A DNA stretch of 64,000 nt from an uncultured Verrucomicrobia subdivision 3 bacterium. GTDB taxonomy: Bacteria; Verrucomicrobiota; Verrucomicrobiia; Limisphaerales; UBA11358. Positions within the stretch are counted from its first letter, which is position 1; each line of letters opens with the position of its first letter. Below, piece after piece: positions 1 to 8,776 of this stretch. Made by a program: the position numbers and the translations under genes. Under the pieces are notes generated by a model. The model saw nothing but the letters and a program-made list of their open reading frames with translations, did not search any database and had not been told where the DNA came from. The DNA lies in assembly GCA_903889895.1 (NCBI GenBank), contig CAISYZ010000121.1, forward strand, positions 1 to 64,000, given 5' to 3'.

Positions 1-242
1 ATACCGCAGGAATGCGGGGAACCACCCTCAAGGAAGCGTCGCAGAATTGAAATCGAAAAATGACCGGACAGCGAGAATAGCCAGATTTTACCGAAATGAA
101 ATCGTTGTCAGCAAAACCTTAACCGGACAGTAGTGAAATTTAATTCAATCAGTCAATGGACAAAGCCGGCGTCGAAACATTCAAACCGAATGCCTCTCGG
201 CAGCATTCATTAAAGCACAAAAAACGGCGCGACGCAACCGGC
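1..242. other. gene-free left edge
   Basis: I see no convincing gene here. The stretch lies downstream of the minus-strand yacG. The nonamer ACCGGACAG occurs twice, near positions 62 and 122. An open frame running right from here is only the antisense shadow of the prc operon. Confidence 0.5.
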
Positions 243-452
243 TCACTCTTCCGGTTGGTCGAGGTGTTCGCCTGGCGGCAGGTCGGCGAACTTTTCAAAA
301 TGCTCCGGCCGGAGCGGCTCGGAAATGGCGTGCTCGCCGCCCAACCATTTGCCGAGGTCGATCAGCTTGCAGCGGTGCGAACAGAACGGGCCGTATTTGC
401 CGGCGAACCAGTCGCCGGACTTCCGGCAAGTCGGGCATTTGACGGCGGGCAT
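243..452 (-). CDS. yacG: YacG-type zinc-binding protein (DNA gyrase inhibitor family)
   Basis: This 69-residue protein has the four-cysteine zinc site of the YacG (DUF329) family: CPTC near residues 7-10 and a second Cys pair in the FCSHRC segment near 23-28. The family hallmark KLIDLGKWL follows directly, and the C-terminal tail is acidic. In Escherichia coli YacG binds GyrB and inhibits DNA gyrase; that role is known for the family, not shown here. The length matches the family (about 60-70 residues). It is the last gene of a minus-strand run: its ATG lies only 3 bases after the stop of the upstream secreted-protein gene, so it is probably cotranscribed with that gene and prc. Confidence 0.9.
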   Translation of the reverse strand: MPAVKCPTCRKSGDWFAGKYGPFCSHRCKLIDLGKWLGGEHAISEPLRPEHFEKFADLPPGEHLDQPEE

Positions 453-455
453 GAG

Positions 456-1037
456 CTACTGCGTCTCGGCGGCAATCTGCTTGAGATCGCCAACCAGTTT
501 TTCCGCGTCATCCGCCGGGAGCCCGGCTTCGGTGAGAATTTTTTTCGCGCCATTCAGCAACGTCTCCTGCTGCGCCGCCAAAAGGTGCGCGCTGTTGAAC
601 AAGGCGTGGATGTTGCGCGCCAGCCTGGCGGTTTGCGGGGAAAGATTTTTCCGCCCGCTCACGGCGGCGATGAGGTGGTCGGCGAGCCGCTTGATGGAAG
701 CGGTCGTGGCCTTCTTGCCCGCCGTCGCGGCAGAAGAAAGATGATTCAGCAGCGGCGCACGCTGATCCGCGCCACCGGCGGCATCGGCAACCTGCACGAG
801 CGCATCCAAATCCGCCTTGAGGTCGGCGATATTCTGCAAGGTTGCCACCAGCGCCGGATCCATCGGCGGCGGCGCCGGCGCGGAGGGCGCGGACGGCGAT
901 TGCGGTTGCACGCCCTGCTGCGCGTTGCTCTCGCTCACGTCGCGCCGCGCCTGCTTCTTGGCCAGATCATAATTCACATCCGCCAGCGCCTGACCGGCGC
1001 AGGCCAACGCCACGACAAGGACAAGGAGTCGTTTCAT
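456..1037 (-). CDS. small secreted helical protein of unknown function
   Basis: I do not recognise this 193-residue protein. It begins with a clear signal peptide (MKRLLVLVVALACAGQALA, cleavage after the second Ala). A low-complexity Gln/Ser/Pro/Ala linker follows at about residues 38-62. The remainder is Ala/Leu/Asp-rich and probably all helical, so a periplasmic or envelope location is likely. The gene is sandwiched between prc (3 bases upstream) and yacG (3 bases downstream). This spacing implies one transcript, and the protein could be a partner or substrate of the tail-specific protease. That last point is inference from position only. Confidence 0.75.
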   Translation of the reverse strand: MKRLLVLVVALACAGQALADVNYDLAKKQARRDVSESNAQQGVQPQSPSAPSAPAPPPMDPALVATLQNIADLKADLDALVQVADAAGGADQRAPLLNHLSSAATAGKKATTASIKRLADHLIAAVSGRKNLSPQTARLARNIHALFNSAHLLAAQQETLLNGAKKILTEAGLPADDAEKLVGDLKQIAAETQ

Positions 1038-1040
1038 AAA

Positions 1041-3308
1041 TCACTGGTTCACAATCAACGGACTGTTTTTGCCCAGCAGCGAAATATAGTCCAGCAGGAT
1101 GTGCTCGGTCTCGTCGAGCATCGGGTCAAATGGCGGCGGCGACTTTTTATCGGCGATGGCCTTGTGAGTAAGATTGGCTCCGGTCATCGCGGCGTCGGCG
1201 TCGGCATCGGTTTCCGCGTTCGCGGTGATTTCCTTCAAGCCGGGCTGGTCGGAATTCTTCACCGTGATTTCAAAGACCTTGACGCCATCCGCCGGCCGCG
1301 CCGAGCGCTCGGCGTCGCGCGCCTTGCCCAGGAGGAAATTCCGCTCGCGTTCCTTCAACGCGTCGCGCTCGTTGATGGTGGCGGTTTTATCCGCCTGCAT
1401 TTTCTGGAACTGCTCGATGTCTTGCTTGACGTAGAGGAAATCCTGGTTCGTCGCAATGCGATCGTCGGAATGCGCCTTGAGCGCGGGCAGATACGGCTGG
1501 ACGAAATTTAATTTCTCGTAGTTCGCCGGCTGGATGGTGTCCCACGGCAGCGGGTTGTCCAAGGAGACTTCGCCCACCTGCGTGGAGTAGTTCAGCACAT
1601 CCGGCAACACGATGTCCGGTTCCACGCCCTTGAGCTGCGTGGACGCGCCGCTGATGCGGTAGAATTTGCGGATGGTAATCTTGAGGTTGCCGGGATCATT
1701 TGAATTGCCATTCTCCGTCGGCAGCATGTAGGGCTTGAGCGGGTTCAGGCTTTGCACCGTGCCCTTGCCGTGCGTCGAGATGTCGCCGACGATGAGCGCG
1801 CGGCCGTAATCCTGCAATGCCGCCGCGGCGATTTCCGAGGCGGACGCGCTGAAGCGGTTGACCATCACCACCAGCGGCCCGGCGTAAAGCTCCGTGGGAT
1901 CAGGGTCGGAATCCACCTGCACATGACCATCAGGGTCACGCGCTTGCACGACCGGTCCTTCTTTAATGAACAGGCCGGTGAACTTGATGGCTTCTTCCAG
2001 CGAACCGCCGGGGTTGGTGCGCAAATCAATGATGATGCCGGAAACTTTTTCCTGCTTGAGCCGCTTCACCAGTTTCGCCACGTCCACCGAAGTAGATTTC
2101 GGCGTGGTGTTGCCGTTGTCGCCCAGATTCACCGTCGCGTAAAATGACGGCAGGTCAATGATGCCGATGCGCTTGCCGCCGGGCAGCTCGACCAGCTTCG
2201 CCTTCGCCTCGGAATCTTCCAGTTTGATTTCGTCGCGGATGAGCTTCACGATCTTGCGCGCGCTGCGGTCGGCGGCGGGGCTGATGGTCAGGCGCACTTC
2301 GGTGCCTTTCGTCCCGCGAATTTGCTGGACGACTTTTTCCAAATCCATGTCCACCACATCCACCGGCGGGGCGTTGCTCTGCGCCACGGCGATGATGCGG
2401 TCTTTTTCAAACACCTGCTTGCTTTTCGCCGCCGGCCCGCCGGGCACGAGCGAATGGATGGTGCAATAGCCGTCATCCTCGTTGAGTTGCGCACCGATGC
2501 CGAACAGCGAGAGGTTCATGCCGATGGAAAAATCTTGCGCGTGCGGCGCGCTGAAATAATCCGTGTGCGGATCGTAGGCGTGCGCCAGGCCGTTGAGATA
2601 AGCCTGCAACACCCCGTCGCTGTCCCAGTTCGTCGTCATGTGCAGGTTCCACTGGTAATGCCGTGCCAGCGTGGCGGGAATGTCCTTGGCCGCATCCGCC
2701 GGCAGCTTCACTGCAAACTCGTCATTCGTCGTGACGATTTCGCGCGAAAGTTTTTCCTGCAAATATTCATAGCGCAGCCGCTGCCGCCAGAGCGCCTTCG
2801 CCTCGTCCAAATCCTTCGGGAACGGCTCATGCCGGCGGTCGAGCATGATTTTTTCGTCCGCGCCAAACTTGAACTTCTCGTGCGCCAGCAAATCGGCGAC
2901 GTAGGCATCGTGCTGCTGGATGCGGGCGGAATAACGGTCATAGACCGCGAAAGCCGGCGTGAGATCCGCCTTGCCCTGCTTGAGCGTCAAGCGATCGAGG
3001 TTCGTCCGGTAAACTTCAAAATCGGCGAGATCGCTCTGCAGAAAATTCTCGTGGCGCGGGTCCAGCGAATCAATATAGCCGTCGAAAAAGCGCTTGGACA
3101 ATTCCGTGTCCAGCGGCCGTTGCAGATAGTGGAATTCCTCCAGCAACCGCGCCGCGATGAAGGCGGTGCGCGCATCGTTCGGGCCGGGCTTTAGGCTCGT
3201 CGGCGGCAGCGACGGCAAATCCGGCACGCTGGAACGGCTGGTTTCGCAGCCAACCCAGATGGCCAGCGCAATGACCGGAATCAGCAGCGCCAGGGAAAAG
3301 CGTTTCAT
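1041..3308 (-). CDS. prc: tail-specific (C-terminal processing) protease, S41 family
   Basis: This 755-residue periplasmic serine protease has the Prc/Tsp architecture. It has an N-terminal hydrophobic segment ending in WVGC-E (possible lipoprotein anchor, although Trp at -3 is unusual), a long helical N-domain, a PDZ domain at roughly 255-345, and the S41 protease domain at about 375-550. The catalytic region shows SASASEIAAAALQDYGRA followed by HGKGTVQ, which supplies the Ser/Lys dyad. A C-terminal helical region of the Tsp type completes it. Prc degrades or trims periplasmic proteins from their C-termini. I chose the ATG at 3308 because MKRFSLALL gives a compact signal sequence; ATGs 9 and 27 bases upstream are possible. 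It heads an operon with the small secreted protein and yacG. Confidence 0.92.
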   Translation of the reverse strand: MKRFSLALLIPVIALAIWVGCETSRSSVPDLPSLPPTSLKPGPNDARTAFIAARLLEEFHYLQRPLDTELSKRFFDGYIDSLDPRHENFLQSDLADFEVYRTNLDRLTLKQGKADLTPAFAVYDRYSARIQQHDAYVADLLAHEKFKFGADEKIMLDRRHEPFPKDLDEAKALWRQRLRYEYLQEKLSREIVTTNDEFAVKLPADAAKDIPATLARHYQWNLHMTTNWDSDGVLQAYLNGLAHAYDPHTDYFSAPHAQDFSIGMNLSLFGIGAQLNEDDGYCTIHSLVPGGPAAKSKQVFEKDRIIAVAQSNAPPVDVVDMDLEKVVQQIRGTKGTEVRLTISPAADRSARKIVKLIRDEIKLEDSEAKAKLVELPGGKRIGIIDLPSFYATVNLGDNGNTTPKSTSVDVAKLVKRLKQEKVSGIIIDLRTNPGGSLEEAIKFTGLFIKEGPVVQARDPDGHVQVDSDPDPTELYAGPLVVMVNRFSASASEIAAAALQDYGRALIVGDISTHGKGTVQSLNPLKPYMLPTENGNSNDPGNLKITIRKFYRISGASTQLKGVEPDIVLPDVLNYSTQVGEVSLDNPLPWDTIQPANYEKLNFVQPYLPALKAHSDDRIATNQDFLYVKQDIEQFQKMQADKTATINERDALKERERNFLLGKARDAERSARPADGVKVFEITVKNSDQPGLKEITANAETDADADAAMTGANLTHKAIADKKSPPPFDPMLDETEHILLDYISLLGKNSPLIVNQ

Positions 3309-3420
3309 TTGATACATGATGGTTCGCGTAAGCACAATTGGACTGAAGATAACCCAATCCGTTCATTGTGGAAAACAAATTGCGCGCGTTTCTCATTCAA
3401 ACGGCGGGAGGATGACCAAC

Positions 3421-3501
3421 CTCTTCACCGTCCACGAAAGGTCACGGACGACGAAGCCGCGTCCGGCGTGTCTGAGCCGTTCGCCTTCCGGCGGCGCGCA
3501 G
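3421..3501 (-). pseudogene. gene fragment duplicated from the 6.5-kb ORF
   Basis: About 81 bases here align with roughly 80 percent identity by eye to positions 6529-6610. Those positions are the 3' half of the small ORF at 6481-6687. Read on the minus strand, both encode the peptide core AGRGFVVRDL-WTV. This copy has no start of its own and runs into a different C-terminus, so it is a gene remnant or part of a dispersed repeat. The rest of the prc-CLC gap holds nothing recognisable. Confidence 0.6.
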
Positions 3502-3560
3502 CCGTTCCATGGACGGTCAGGCATGGGCGAAATATCCACGCCAATCCTACGAGCGGATTT

Positions 3561-5285
3561 TTAAGTTTCGCCATATCCCTCTTCGGCGGCGGCTTGCTGT
3601 GCCCTTAGAATGTCGTGGAGCGTCAGAATTCCCATCAGCGGTTCATCCGCTTGTTCCTGGAGCAAAAGAAATCCAGTCTTGGATTCAATCAATTGCATTT
3701 CCACATCGCGCAAAGACAATTCCGGGCGGCAAACCGTGGCTTCCACCAAGACAGGCGGACGCTTTTCCCGGATTGCCAGCGTGGCTTCTTCCCGTGTCAG
3801 GACGCCGCGAATTTGTCCGTCAACCACCACCGGGAACTGGGTGTAAGGGTGGTTTTGGAGCAGGTGTTGAATTTGTTTCAACTCTAGCGAAGGGACAATC
3901 ACGGGCTTGGGGTTGGCCAAGTGCGAGATCGGCTGCTTCTGCCATTCCCGCAGATCGCGGGGTGGCGCGAAGCGTTCCACGGCATGACCGTCTTGTTCCA
4001 ACAGTGCGTCGTAAAAATTATGCCGCGCCAGACGCCGGCTGATGGCCTGGCTGACTAATGCCGCCAACATCAACGGTGGCACCAGGGCAAATTGATGCGT
4101 CATTTCAAACACAATTAAAATGCTGGTCACCGGCGCACGCACCACCGCGCCCAAGGTTGCGCTCATGCTGACGATGGTGAGCATGGCCACACCTTCCGGT
4201 GACAATCCAAAAACCGGCTGAAGAATGCCCGCGATGCCCAACCCGGTCATGGCACCGAAGAATAATGTCGGCGAAAAAATACCGCCACATCCGCCCATGC
4301 CGTAACAGGCCACGGTGGCCACAAATTTTGCCGCCAGCAGCAGCGCCGCCGTCTGCCAGATTAATTTGCCGGTGAGCGCCTCGGACAAATCATCGTAACC
4401 CAAGCCAAACACGCCGAGCTTGCCGGTATAGCGAAAGACCGCCACGCCCAGCACCCAGCAAATCAAGGCACCGATGGCAGGTCGCAGCCACGCTGGAACT
4501 GCGCTTAATTTCTTTTGGCGGGCGCGCAGCCCGAGCGCCGATTTTTGAAATGCCACGCCCACGAGCGTTCCTACCGCCGCCACCACCGGCACCAGCAAAT
4601 AGGAATACCACGAGGGTTCGCCGATCGCCGCGAGTGAAAACGAAGGCTGCGGCCCGATGATGCCATGCGCCACCAGCGCGCCAATCATGGCACCGAGCAG
4701 CACGCTGCCGAGCAGACGGCTGTTCAAGTCGCCAATCAATTCCTCCAAAACAAACGTGACGCCGGCCAGCGGTGTGTTGAAGGCGGCGGCCAGACCGGCG
4801 GCGGCACCGGTGGCGGCGGCCAGTCGGCGTTTTTGTTTGGGTTCACCTGCCACGCCCGCCAGCAGTGAGCCGGCTGTGCCTGCCAGTTGCACACATGGAC
4901 CTTCGCGGCCCAGGCTGCTGCCGCCGCCGATTTGCAGCGTGCCCGCGAGAAATTTCACCCACAGGACGCGGAAGGGCACAAAGCCGAAATTTTTCCAGAA
5001 TGCCGCCTTCAACTGCGGAATGCCGCTGCCGGCGGCCTCCGTGCAAAACGAATTGAGCAGCCAGCCGGAAATCAATGACGTCCCAACAATCAGCCCCAAG
5101 CTGCTCCACAGAAAGGTGGTGAACGAACATTGCGAAAGCCGCACGATGCCGGCACGATAACAGCCGTTCAAGGCCAGCTGAAAGGCCACCGCCACCAGTC
5201 CGGCCACAAAGCCATACGCGCACGTTTTGAGAATCGTGCGCGGTCGTTCCGGCAATTTTGCCAGCCATTCAACCAAAAATTTCAC
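3561..5285 (-). CDS. CLC-type chloride channel/transporter with CBS domains
   Basis: This 574-residue integral membrane protein carries the three CLC selectivity signatures: GSGIP (about residues 86-90), GREGP (about 126-130, with Glu128 as the gating glutamate) and GGIFSP near 330. The membrane part ends around residue 425. It is followed by two CBS modules at roughly 440-565, as in many bacterial and eukaryotic CLCs, where CBS pairs bind nucleotides. Without the proton-glutamate position checked, channel and Cl-/H+ exchanger cannot be separated. The only start fitting the hydrophobic N-terminus is GTG at 5285. It stands alone between prc and the methyltransferase, all on the minus strand. 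Confidence 0.93.
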   Translation of the reverse strand: MKFLVEWLAKLPERPRTILKTCAYGFVAGLVAVAFQLALNGCYRAGIVRLSQCSFTTFLWSSLGLIVGTSLISGWLLNSFCTEAAGSGIPQLKAAFWKNFGFVPFRVLWVKFLAGTLQIGGGSSLGREGPCVQLAGTAGSLLAGVAGEPKQKRRLAAATGAAAGLAAAFNTPLAGVTFVLEELIGDLNSRLLGSVLLGAMIGALVAHGIIGPQPSFSLAAIGEPSWYSYLLVPVVAAVGTLVGVAFQKSALGLRARQKKLSAVPAWLRPAIGALICWVLGVAVFRYTGKLGVFGLGYDDLSEALTGKLIWQTAALLLAAKFVATVACYGMGGCGGIFSPTLFFGAMTGLGIAGILQPVFGLSPEGVAMLTIVSMSATLGAVVRAPVTSILIVFEMTHQFALVPPLMLAALVSQAISRRLARHNFYDALLEQDGHAVERFAPPRDLREWQKQPISHLANPKPVIVPSLELKQIQHLLQNHPYTQFPVVVDGQIRGVLTREEATLAIREKRPPVLVEATVCRPELSLRDVEMQLIESKTGFLLLQEQADEPLMGILTLHDILRAQQAAAEEGYGET

Positions 5286-5322
5286 ACGCCATTATGTCTC
5301 GAAAATTGGTTTAAGGAAAGTT

Positions 5323-5964
5323 TCAACCCTCGCGCATCCACAAATCTGCGTGGGCAAAGCCGAAGTTAAAAAGCCGGCGGTCGGACAGCTTAAAACCAGC
5401 ATTCGCTAAAAATTTATCTGGTGGCGTGAGCCAGCTTGCCGACAGCGAGGTCATGAGTTTGAAAAACAAATAGAGCGAAGCGAGAATTGCACCCGCCCGC
5501 CAGCGTCGCCAACCTGCTTCGGGCACGCGAAAATCGGCCAGCAGCCAGATGGCATCGTCGGTCGCGCTTTCGGCCAGTTGCGGAATGAGTTTTTGAAGTT
5601 GCTCGGAACGAAAGCAGTCGAGAAAAAAGTTGGTGACCACCAAATCAAACTTTCCCGGCGGCGATGTCCAGCGCAGCGCATCCATTTGCTGGAAGCTGAC
5701 GCGCGATACATCCAATTGTTCCCGAGCCAGGCGTTGCTGCGCCTGTTGAATCATGCCTGCGCATTGCTCGACGCAGGTGATTTGAATTCGCGGATTTACG
5801 CGCAACAGTTCCACCAGAAATTTCCCCGTGCCTTCACCAATCAGCAAGGCGTGGCGGCGGTCTTTTGTGTGGGCTAAAAAAGTTGTCCGACAGCGTTGCA
5901 TCAGCCCGCCGGCAAAAATTTTTTCCATCCAGTGATAATGCGCGGCAAGACGGTCAAAGCTCAT
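5323..5964 (-). CDS. class I SAM-dependent methyltransferase
   Basis: This 213-residue protein has a Rossmann methyltransferase core: motif I as ALLIGEGTGKF (around residues 36-46), an acidic residue closing strand 2 (ITCVEQ), and motif IV as FDLVVTNFFLD. The C-terminal third contains a hydrophobic stretch (AGAILASLYLFFKLM). This suggests membrane association and a small lipophilic or quinone-like substrate, but the substrate is not identifiable. I chose the ATG at 5964 rather than the longer frame at 6063. There the start codon overlaps the stop of the upstream membrane-protein gene by 11 bases, a layout typical of translational coupling, and the MSFDRLAAHYHWME N-terminus is typical of such methyltransferases. 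Confidence 0.8.
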   Translation of the reverse strand: MSFDRLAAHYHWMEKIFAGGLMQRCRTTFLAHTKDRRHALLIGEGTGKFLVELLRVNPRIQITCVEQCAGMIQQAQQRLAREQLDVSRVSFQQMDALRWTSPPGKFDLVVTNFFLDCFRSEQLQKLIPQLAESATDDAIWLLADFRVPEAGWRRWRAGAILASLYLFFKLMTSLSASWLTPPDKFLANAGFKLSDRRLFNFGFAHADLWMREG

Positions 5965-6376
5965 GCTGGCGCTGAATGGTTTTTTTAGCTGGGCGATTCC
6001 ACCATAGGCAAGCCGCGCAGCCGCCAGCGGCGAAAAATAAAACATCCCACGGATCAGCGACACCGATGTGGTAAAAAAACGGGCCGACGATTTTGCACAT
6101 CACCGACCAGATGGCGAGGTGCGCAAACATCTCCGGCCAGGTGGGCAACCGGTCATGTTTCCGCAATCCCAGCAGCCGTTGAATCCACAGCACCACCGGC
6201 AGGGCGGCGGGCATCAGCAACAAATCATCGAAATGCGAATGCAAAAACGGCCACGCCCAAGGCAGATGCGCGTGAATAAATCCGGCCAGATGCGGCCGGA
6301 CGACCAGCCGGTTGACGGCATAAGCCGCCAGGGAAAAACCGAACAACCGGTCATGCAAATAACCAAATCGGCTCAT
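5954..6376 (-). CDS. small polytopic membrane protein of unknown function
   Basis: This 140-residue protein has about four predicted membrane segments, around residues 8-25, 48-68, 88-108 and 112-126. It ends in a basic cytoplasmic tail (WNRPAKKTIQRQ). I do not recognise the family. Its stop lies inside the first codons of the downstream SAM methyltransferase (11-base overlap), so the two are almost certainly cotranscribed and translationally coupled. They may act on the same membrane-embedded substrate; this is inference from gene order. Confidence 0.7.
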   Translation of the reverse strand: MSRFGYLHDRLFGFSLAAYAVNRLVVRPHLAGFIHAHLPWAWPFLHSHFDDLLLMPAALPVVLWIQRLLGLRKHDRLPTWPEMFAHLAIWSVMCKIVGPFFYHIGVADPWDVLFFAAGGCAACLWWNRPAKKTIQRQHEL

Positions 6377-6480
6377 AATGCCAGCAGCACCCAGCCGGTG
6401 GATATCGCCAGTAGAGTTTTGATTAATAAAATCACAGCCCGTTCATGCTACCCACGACCGCAAGATGCGCCAGAAAGTTT

Positions 6481-6687
6481 TTAGGCTCTCAATTTTTTCT
6501 CATAGCCCCAATAATAAATGAGGTGCAGCTTCTCCACCGTCCACGGCAGGTCGCGGACGACGAAGCCGCGTCCGGCGCGCCAGAGCGGTTCGCTTTCCGG
6601 CAACGCGCAGACATCTCGCAGGCGTTTGGCCATGACGCGGCAGGTTTCGCCGAAAATGCCAGAGTTCCAGTAATGCGAGTTCGCCAT
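6481..6687 (-). CDS. unknown 68-residue protein coupled to the DUF262-HNH gene
   Basis: I do not recognise this protein, which starts MANSHYWNSGIFGETCRVMA. The ATG shares bases with the stop of the DUF262-HNH gene (TAATG), so translation is probably coupled. The second half (AGRGFVVRDLPWTVEKLH and the basic end YWGYEKKLRA) recurs as a degenerate fragment at 3421-3501. It may therefore be a spliced-on gene remnant rather than an independent protein. Base composition is back to the GC-rich local norm, unlike the AT-richer genes upstream. It could equally be the C-terminal stub of an older gene into which the nuclease-methylase module was inserted. Confidence 0.5.
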   Translation of the reverse strand: MANSHYWNSGIFGETCRVMAKRLRDVCALPESEPLWRAGRGFVVRDLPWTVEKLHLIYYWGYEKKLRA

Positions 6688-7769
6688 TATTTCCCAGCCT
6701 TTTCCCTGTTGTGCTCTTTGCAAAGCATCTCGCAATTTTCAGGAATGGTCTTGCCGCCATCGTGCCACGGTTTTTTATGGTCGCCTTCCATTTCCTCAAA
6801 CTTCCATTTCTTTTTTTCTTTGCACTTTGGACAAATTCCCTTTTGCCTTTCCCATGCCTCACGCTTTTGCTTGTCAGTAAAGGCACGAATGTTCAGGAAC
6901 TTTTCCTTCCCATTTAGGACATAGGTGTAAATGCCTTTCTTGTTCGTCACATCCTCATCTTCCATCAACGTTGAGATTCTCTTTTCCAGCTTCTCAGGGT
7001 CAGGTTTTTCGTCCTTGTGCACATTGTAGAGACGGCCAAAGGGCACGCCCTTCATTTCACTACGATACTCTGGAAAGATAGTTTTGACCCATTTGATGAC
7101 CACTTGAAAATACTGCCACAATTCTTTGGCGTCCTTGTGATCCTGATGGTCGGACATGTAGCCCTTGATGTCCCCGTTGGAAATCCAGTCAATAACCGTT
7201 TCTAAAAATTCCTGTCGAATCGCGACGCCGCTGAGATAGTCGTCGCCTAACTTTGGGCGATTAGCTTTGGAGAAATACCTTTTAGCATCCGTAACCCATG
7301 TCCCTGAGTAAACCGCATTTTTCAATTCTTGGGGTGTCAATTCTTCGCCAGAAATGTTGATTGTCTCGAACCAGTCCAACCGTTCGCTGTCCGTTCCTGA
7401 GCACAGATAAATCGTTAACTTGTAGTCCAAAATCTGTTTCTGCTCGTCGCCTTGAAGGTTGTGGAACTTCAGACCCTTAATCGAAAAATCCTTGTTCACA
7501 TACCTACATATCGAAACTGTGCGTTGCTGCCCGTCAATAATCTCAAAATTGCCATCTGCGCGCACTGACCAATACATGACATTCAAGGGATAGTCCTGTC
7601 TGACGGTGTTGATAACAGCGTCTCGCTGCTTGTCCTTGTAAATGAACTCGCGCTGATAGGGCGGGCGGATGTCGAGTTTGCCCCCGTAACCGCGAACGCC
7701 CTCTTCCTGCTTGTCCTCGTAACCCTTTGTCAGTTCGCGAATAGTCAGTTGTAATGGCTGGATTTTCAT
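6687..7769 (-). CDS. DUF262 (ParB/Srx-like) protein with C-terminal HNH nuclease
   Basis: The 360-residue product has an N-terminal DUF262 domain (PPYQREFIYKDKQ near 37-49 and DGQQRT near 77-82, the conserved catalytic-type motif of the GmrS/DndB-like fold). The C-terminal HNH endonuclease domain at about 308-356 has a CPKC zinc knuckle, the E-x-DH core in MEGDHKKPWHDGG, and a final LCKEHN. This is the architecture of GmrSD-like modification-dependent nucleases and of nucleases paired with methyltransferases. Its ATG overlaps the stop of the upstream EcoRI-type methyltransferase by four bases (ATGA). They form a coupled pair that probably works as restriction and modification. It is visibly more AT- and Lys/Asn-rich than the flanking chromosome, suggesting horizontal transfer. 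Confidence 0.85.
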   Translation of the reverse strand: MKIQPLQLTIRELTKGYEDKQEEGVRGYGGKLDIRPPYQREFIYKDKQRDAVINTVRQDYPLNVMYWSVRADGNFEIIDGQQRTVSICRYVNKDFSIKGLKFHNLQGDEQKQILDYKLTIYLCSGTDSERLDWFETINISGEELTPQELKNAVYSGTWVTDAKRYFSKANRPKLGDDYLSGVAIRQEFLETVIDWISNGDIKGYMSDHQDHKDAKELWQYFQVVIKWVKTIFPEYRSEMKGVPFGRLYNVHKDEKPDPEKLEKRISTLMEDEDVTNKKGIYTYVLNGKEKFLNIRAFTDKQKREAWERQKGICPKCKEKKKWKFEEMEGDHKKPWHDGGKTIPENCEMLCKEHNREKAGK

Positions 7770-8767
7770 TTTGGTCGTTCTGGATTTTTGTTTCGGATGA
7801 ATAGGCGTTTGAAAGTTTCCTTGCCATTCAGATAAGAGCCACGCCCATAAACCCCGTTCGGGTCTTGATCAACACCACGGTTGCAACCGAGAATCTCGAA
7901 TTGTTCGGGGTTATACCTATCGAGAAATGTCACGGGCACGCCCATCACACCGTCGTAGTCAATCGGAATGTCCGCAGTTTTTGACACTTCAATTGCGTCG
8001 TAGTTGTCATATTTCGGATAATCTTTGCGATTGTAATTTTTAAACAAAATCAAATCCTCGTGACGCTTCTTGTTATCAATGTTCGTGAACCAGCAAGTTG
8101 TGTTCGTGGAAATGACTCGTTGCCCATTCTCCATACGAGCCTCAGTCCCACTCAAAGGGTAATGCTCGGGGACGATGAATCCTGAAAAATTGCGGTTACT
8201 GTTTACACCAATCCAAAGCTTGTTTTCCTTAATCAGCTTGAAAACTTCTATGTAGGTTATCACGTTCCAACTGCCGACAATTAGGAATTTCTTCTTGTGC
8301 GCCGCAAGTTGCGAAACATATTCCCTGAACAACGAAAAGGGCGGGTTGGTAACAACAATGTCGGATTGCTTAAGCAACTCAATGCACTCTTGGCTGCGAA
8401 AATCTCCGTCGCCCTTCAATTGTTTAATGTCCTTGTCCTTATACTTTGGAACGTTGCCGCCTTCGTCGCCGGTGTATTCCAAGTAAATTGCCCGTTCAAC
8501 TTTGTGGCGGCTGAACAAATCCGCATCTTGATTCTTGTAGCAGGTCGTTATCAGTTTCTTCAAACCCAACTCCGCAAAGTTGTATGAAAAATAGTGGAAG
8601 AAATTACTTTTGCGAGGGTCGTCACAATTGCAAAACACGGTTTTCTTTTTGAAGTGCTTAACGTAGTGCGTCAGTTCTCTTTCGATGTCGGCAAGGATCG
8701 TGTAGAACTCGTCGTTCTTATCGCTTTTCGCCTTGTTCAAAAGCTTGTTGGTTGCGTTTCTTGCCAT
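7766..8767 (-). CDS. EcoRI-type adenine-specific DNA methyltransferase
   Basis: The 333-residue protein matches the EcoRI_methylase family. It begins MARNATNKLLNKAKSDKNDEFYT, has the KTVFCNCDDP segment near residue 45, and carries the catalytic NPPF motif in IVVTNPPFSLFREY near 139-142. A long family-specific C-terminal half follows. Such enzymes methylate adenine at N6. It is coupled to the DUF262-HNH gene by a four-base overlap. Its start lies immediately after, and in part within, the out-of-frame continuation of an older methyltransferase remnant. AT-rich composition points to acquisition together with the nuclease gene. The target sequence cannot be read from the protein. Confidence 0.88.
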   Translation of the reverse strand: MARNATNKLLNKAKSDKNDEFYTILADIERELTHYVKHFKKKTVFCNCDDPRKSNFFHYFSYNFAELGLKKLITTCYKNQDADLFSRHKVERAIYLEYTGDEGGNVPKYKDKDIKQLKGDGDFRSQECIELLKQSDIVVTNPPFSLFREYVSQLAAHKKKFLIVGSWNVITYIEVFKLIKENKLWIGVNSNRNFSGFIVPEHYPLSGTEARMENGQRVISTNTTCWFTNIDNKKRHEDLILFKNYNRKDYPKYDNYDAIEVSKTADIPIDYDGVMGVPVTFLDRYNPEQFEILGCNRGVDQDPNGVYGRGSYLNGKETFKRLFIRNKNPERPK

Positions 8768-8776
8768 TTTATTTGA

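Noticed and set aside
156-1511. Long plus-strand open frame (451 codons) at the left edge
   Set aside because: It lies antisense to yacG, the small secreted protein and prc, all with clear motifs or signals; its Arg-rich composition is typical of a GC-rich shadow frame.
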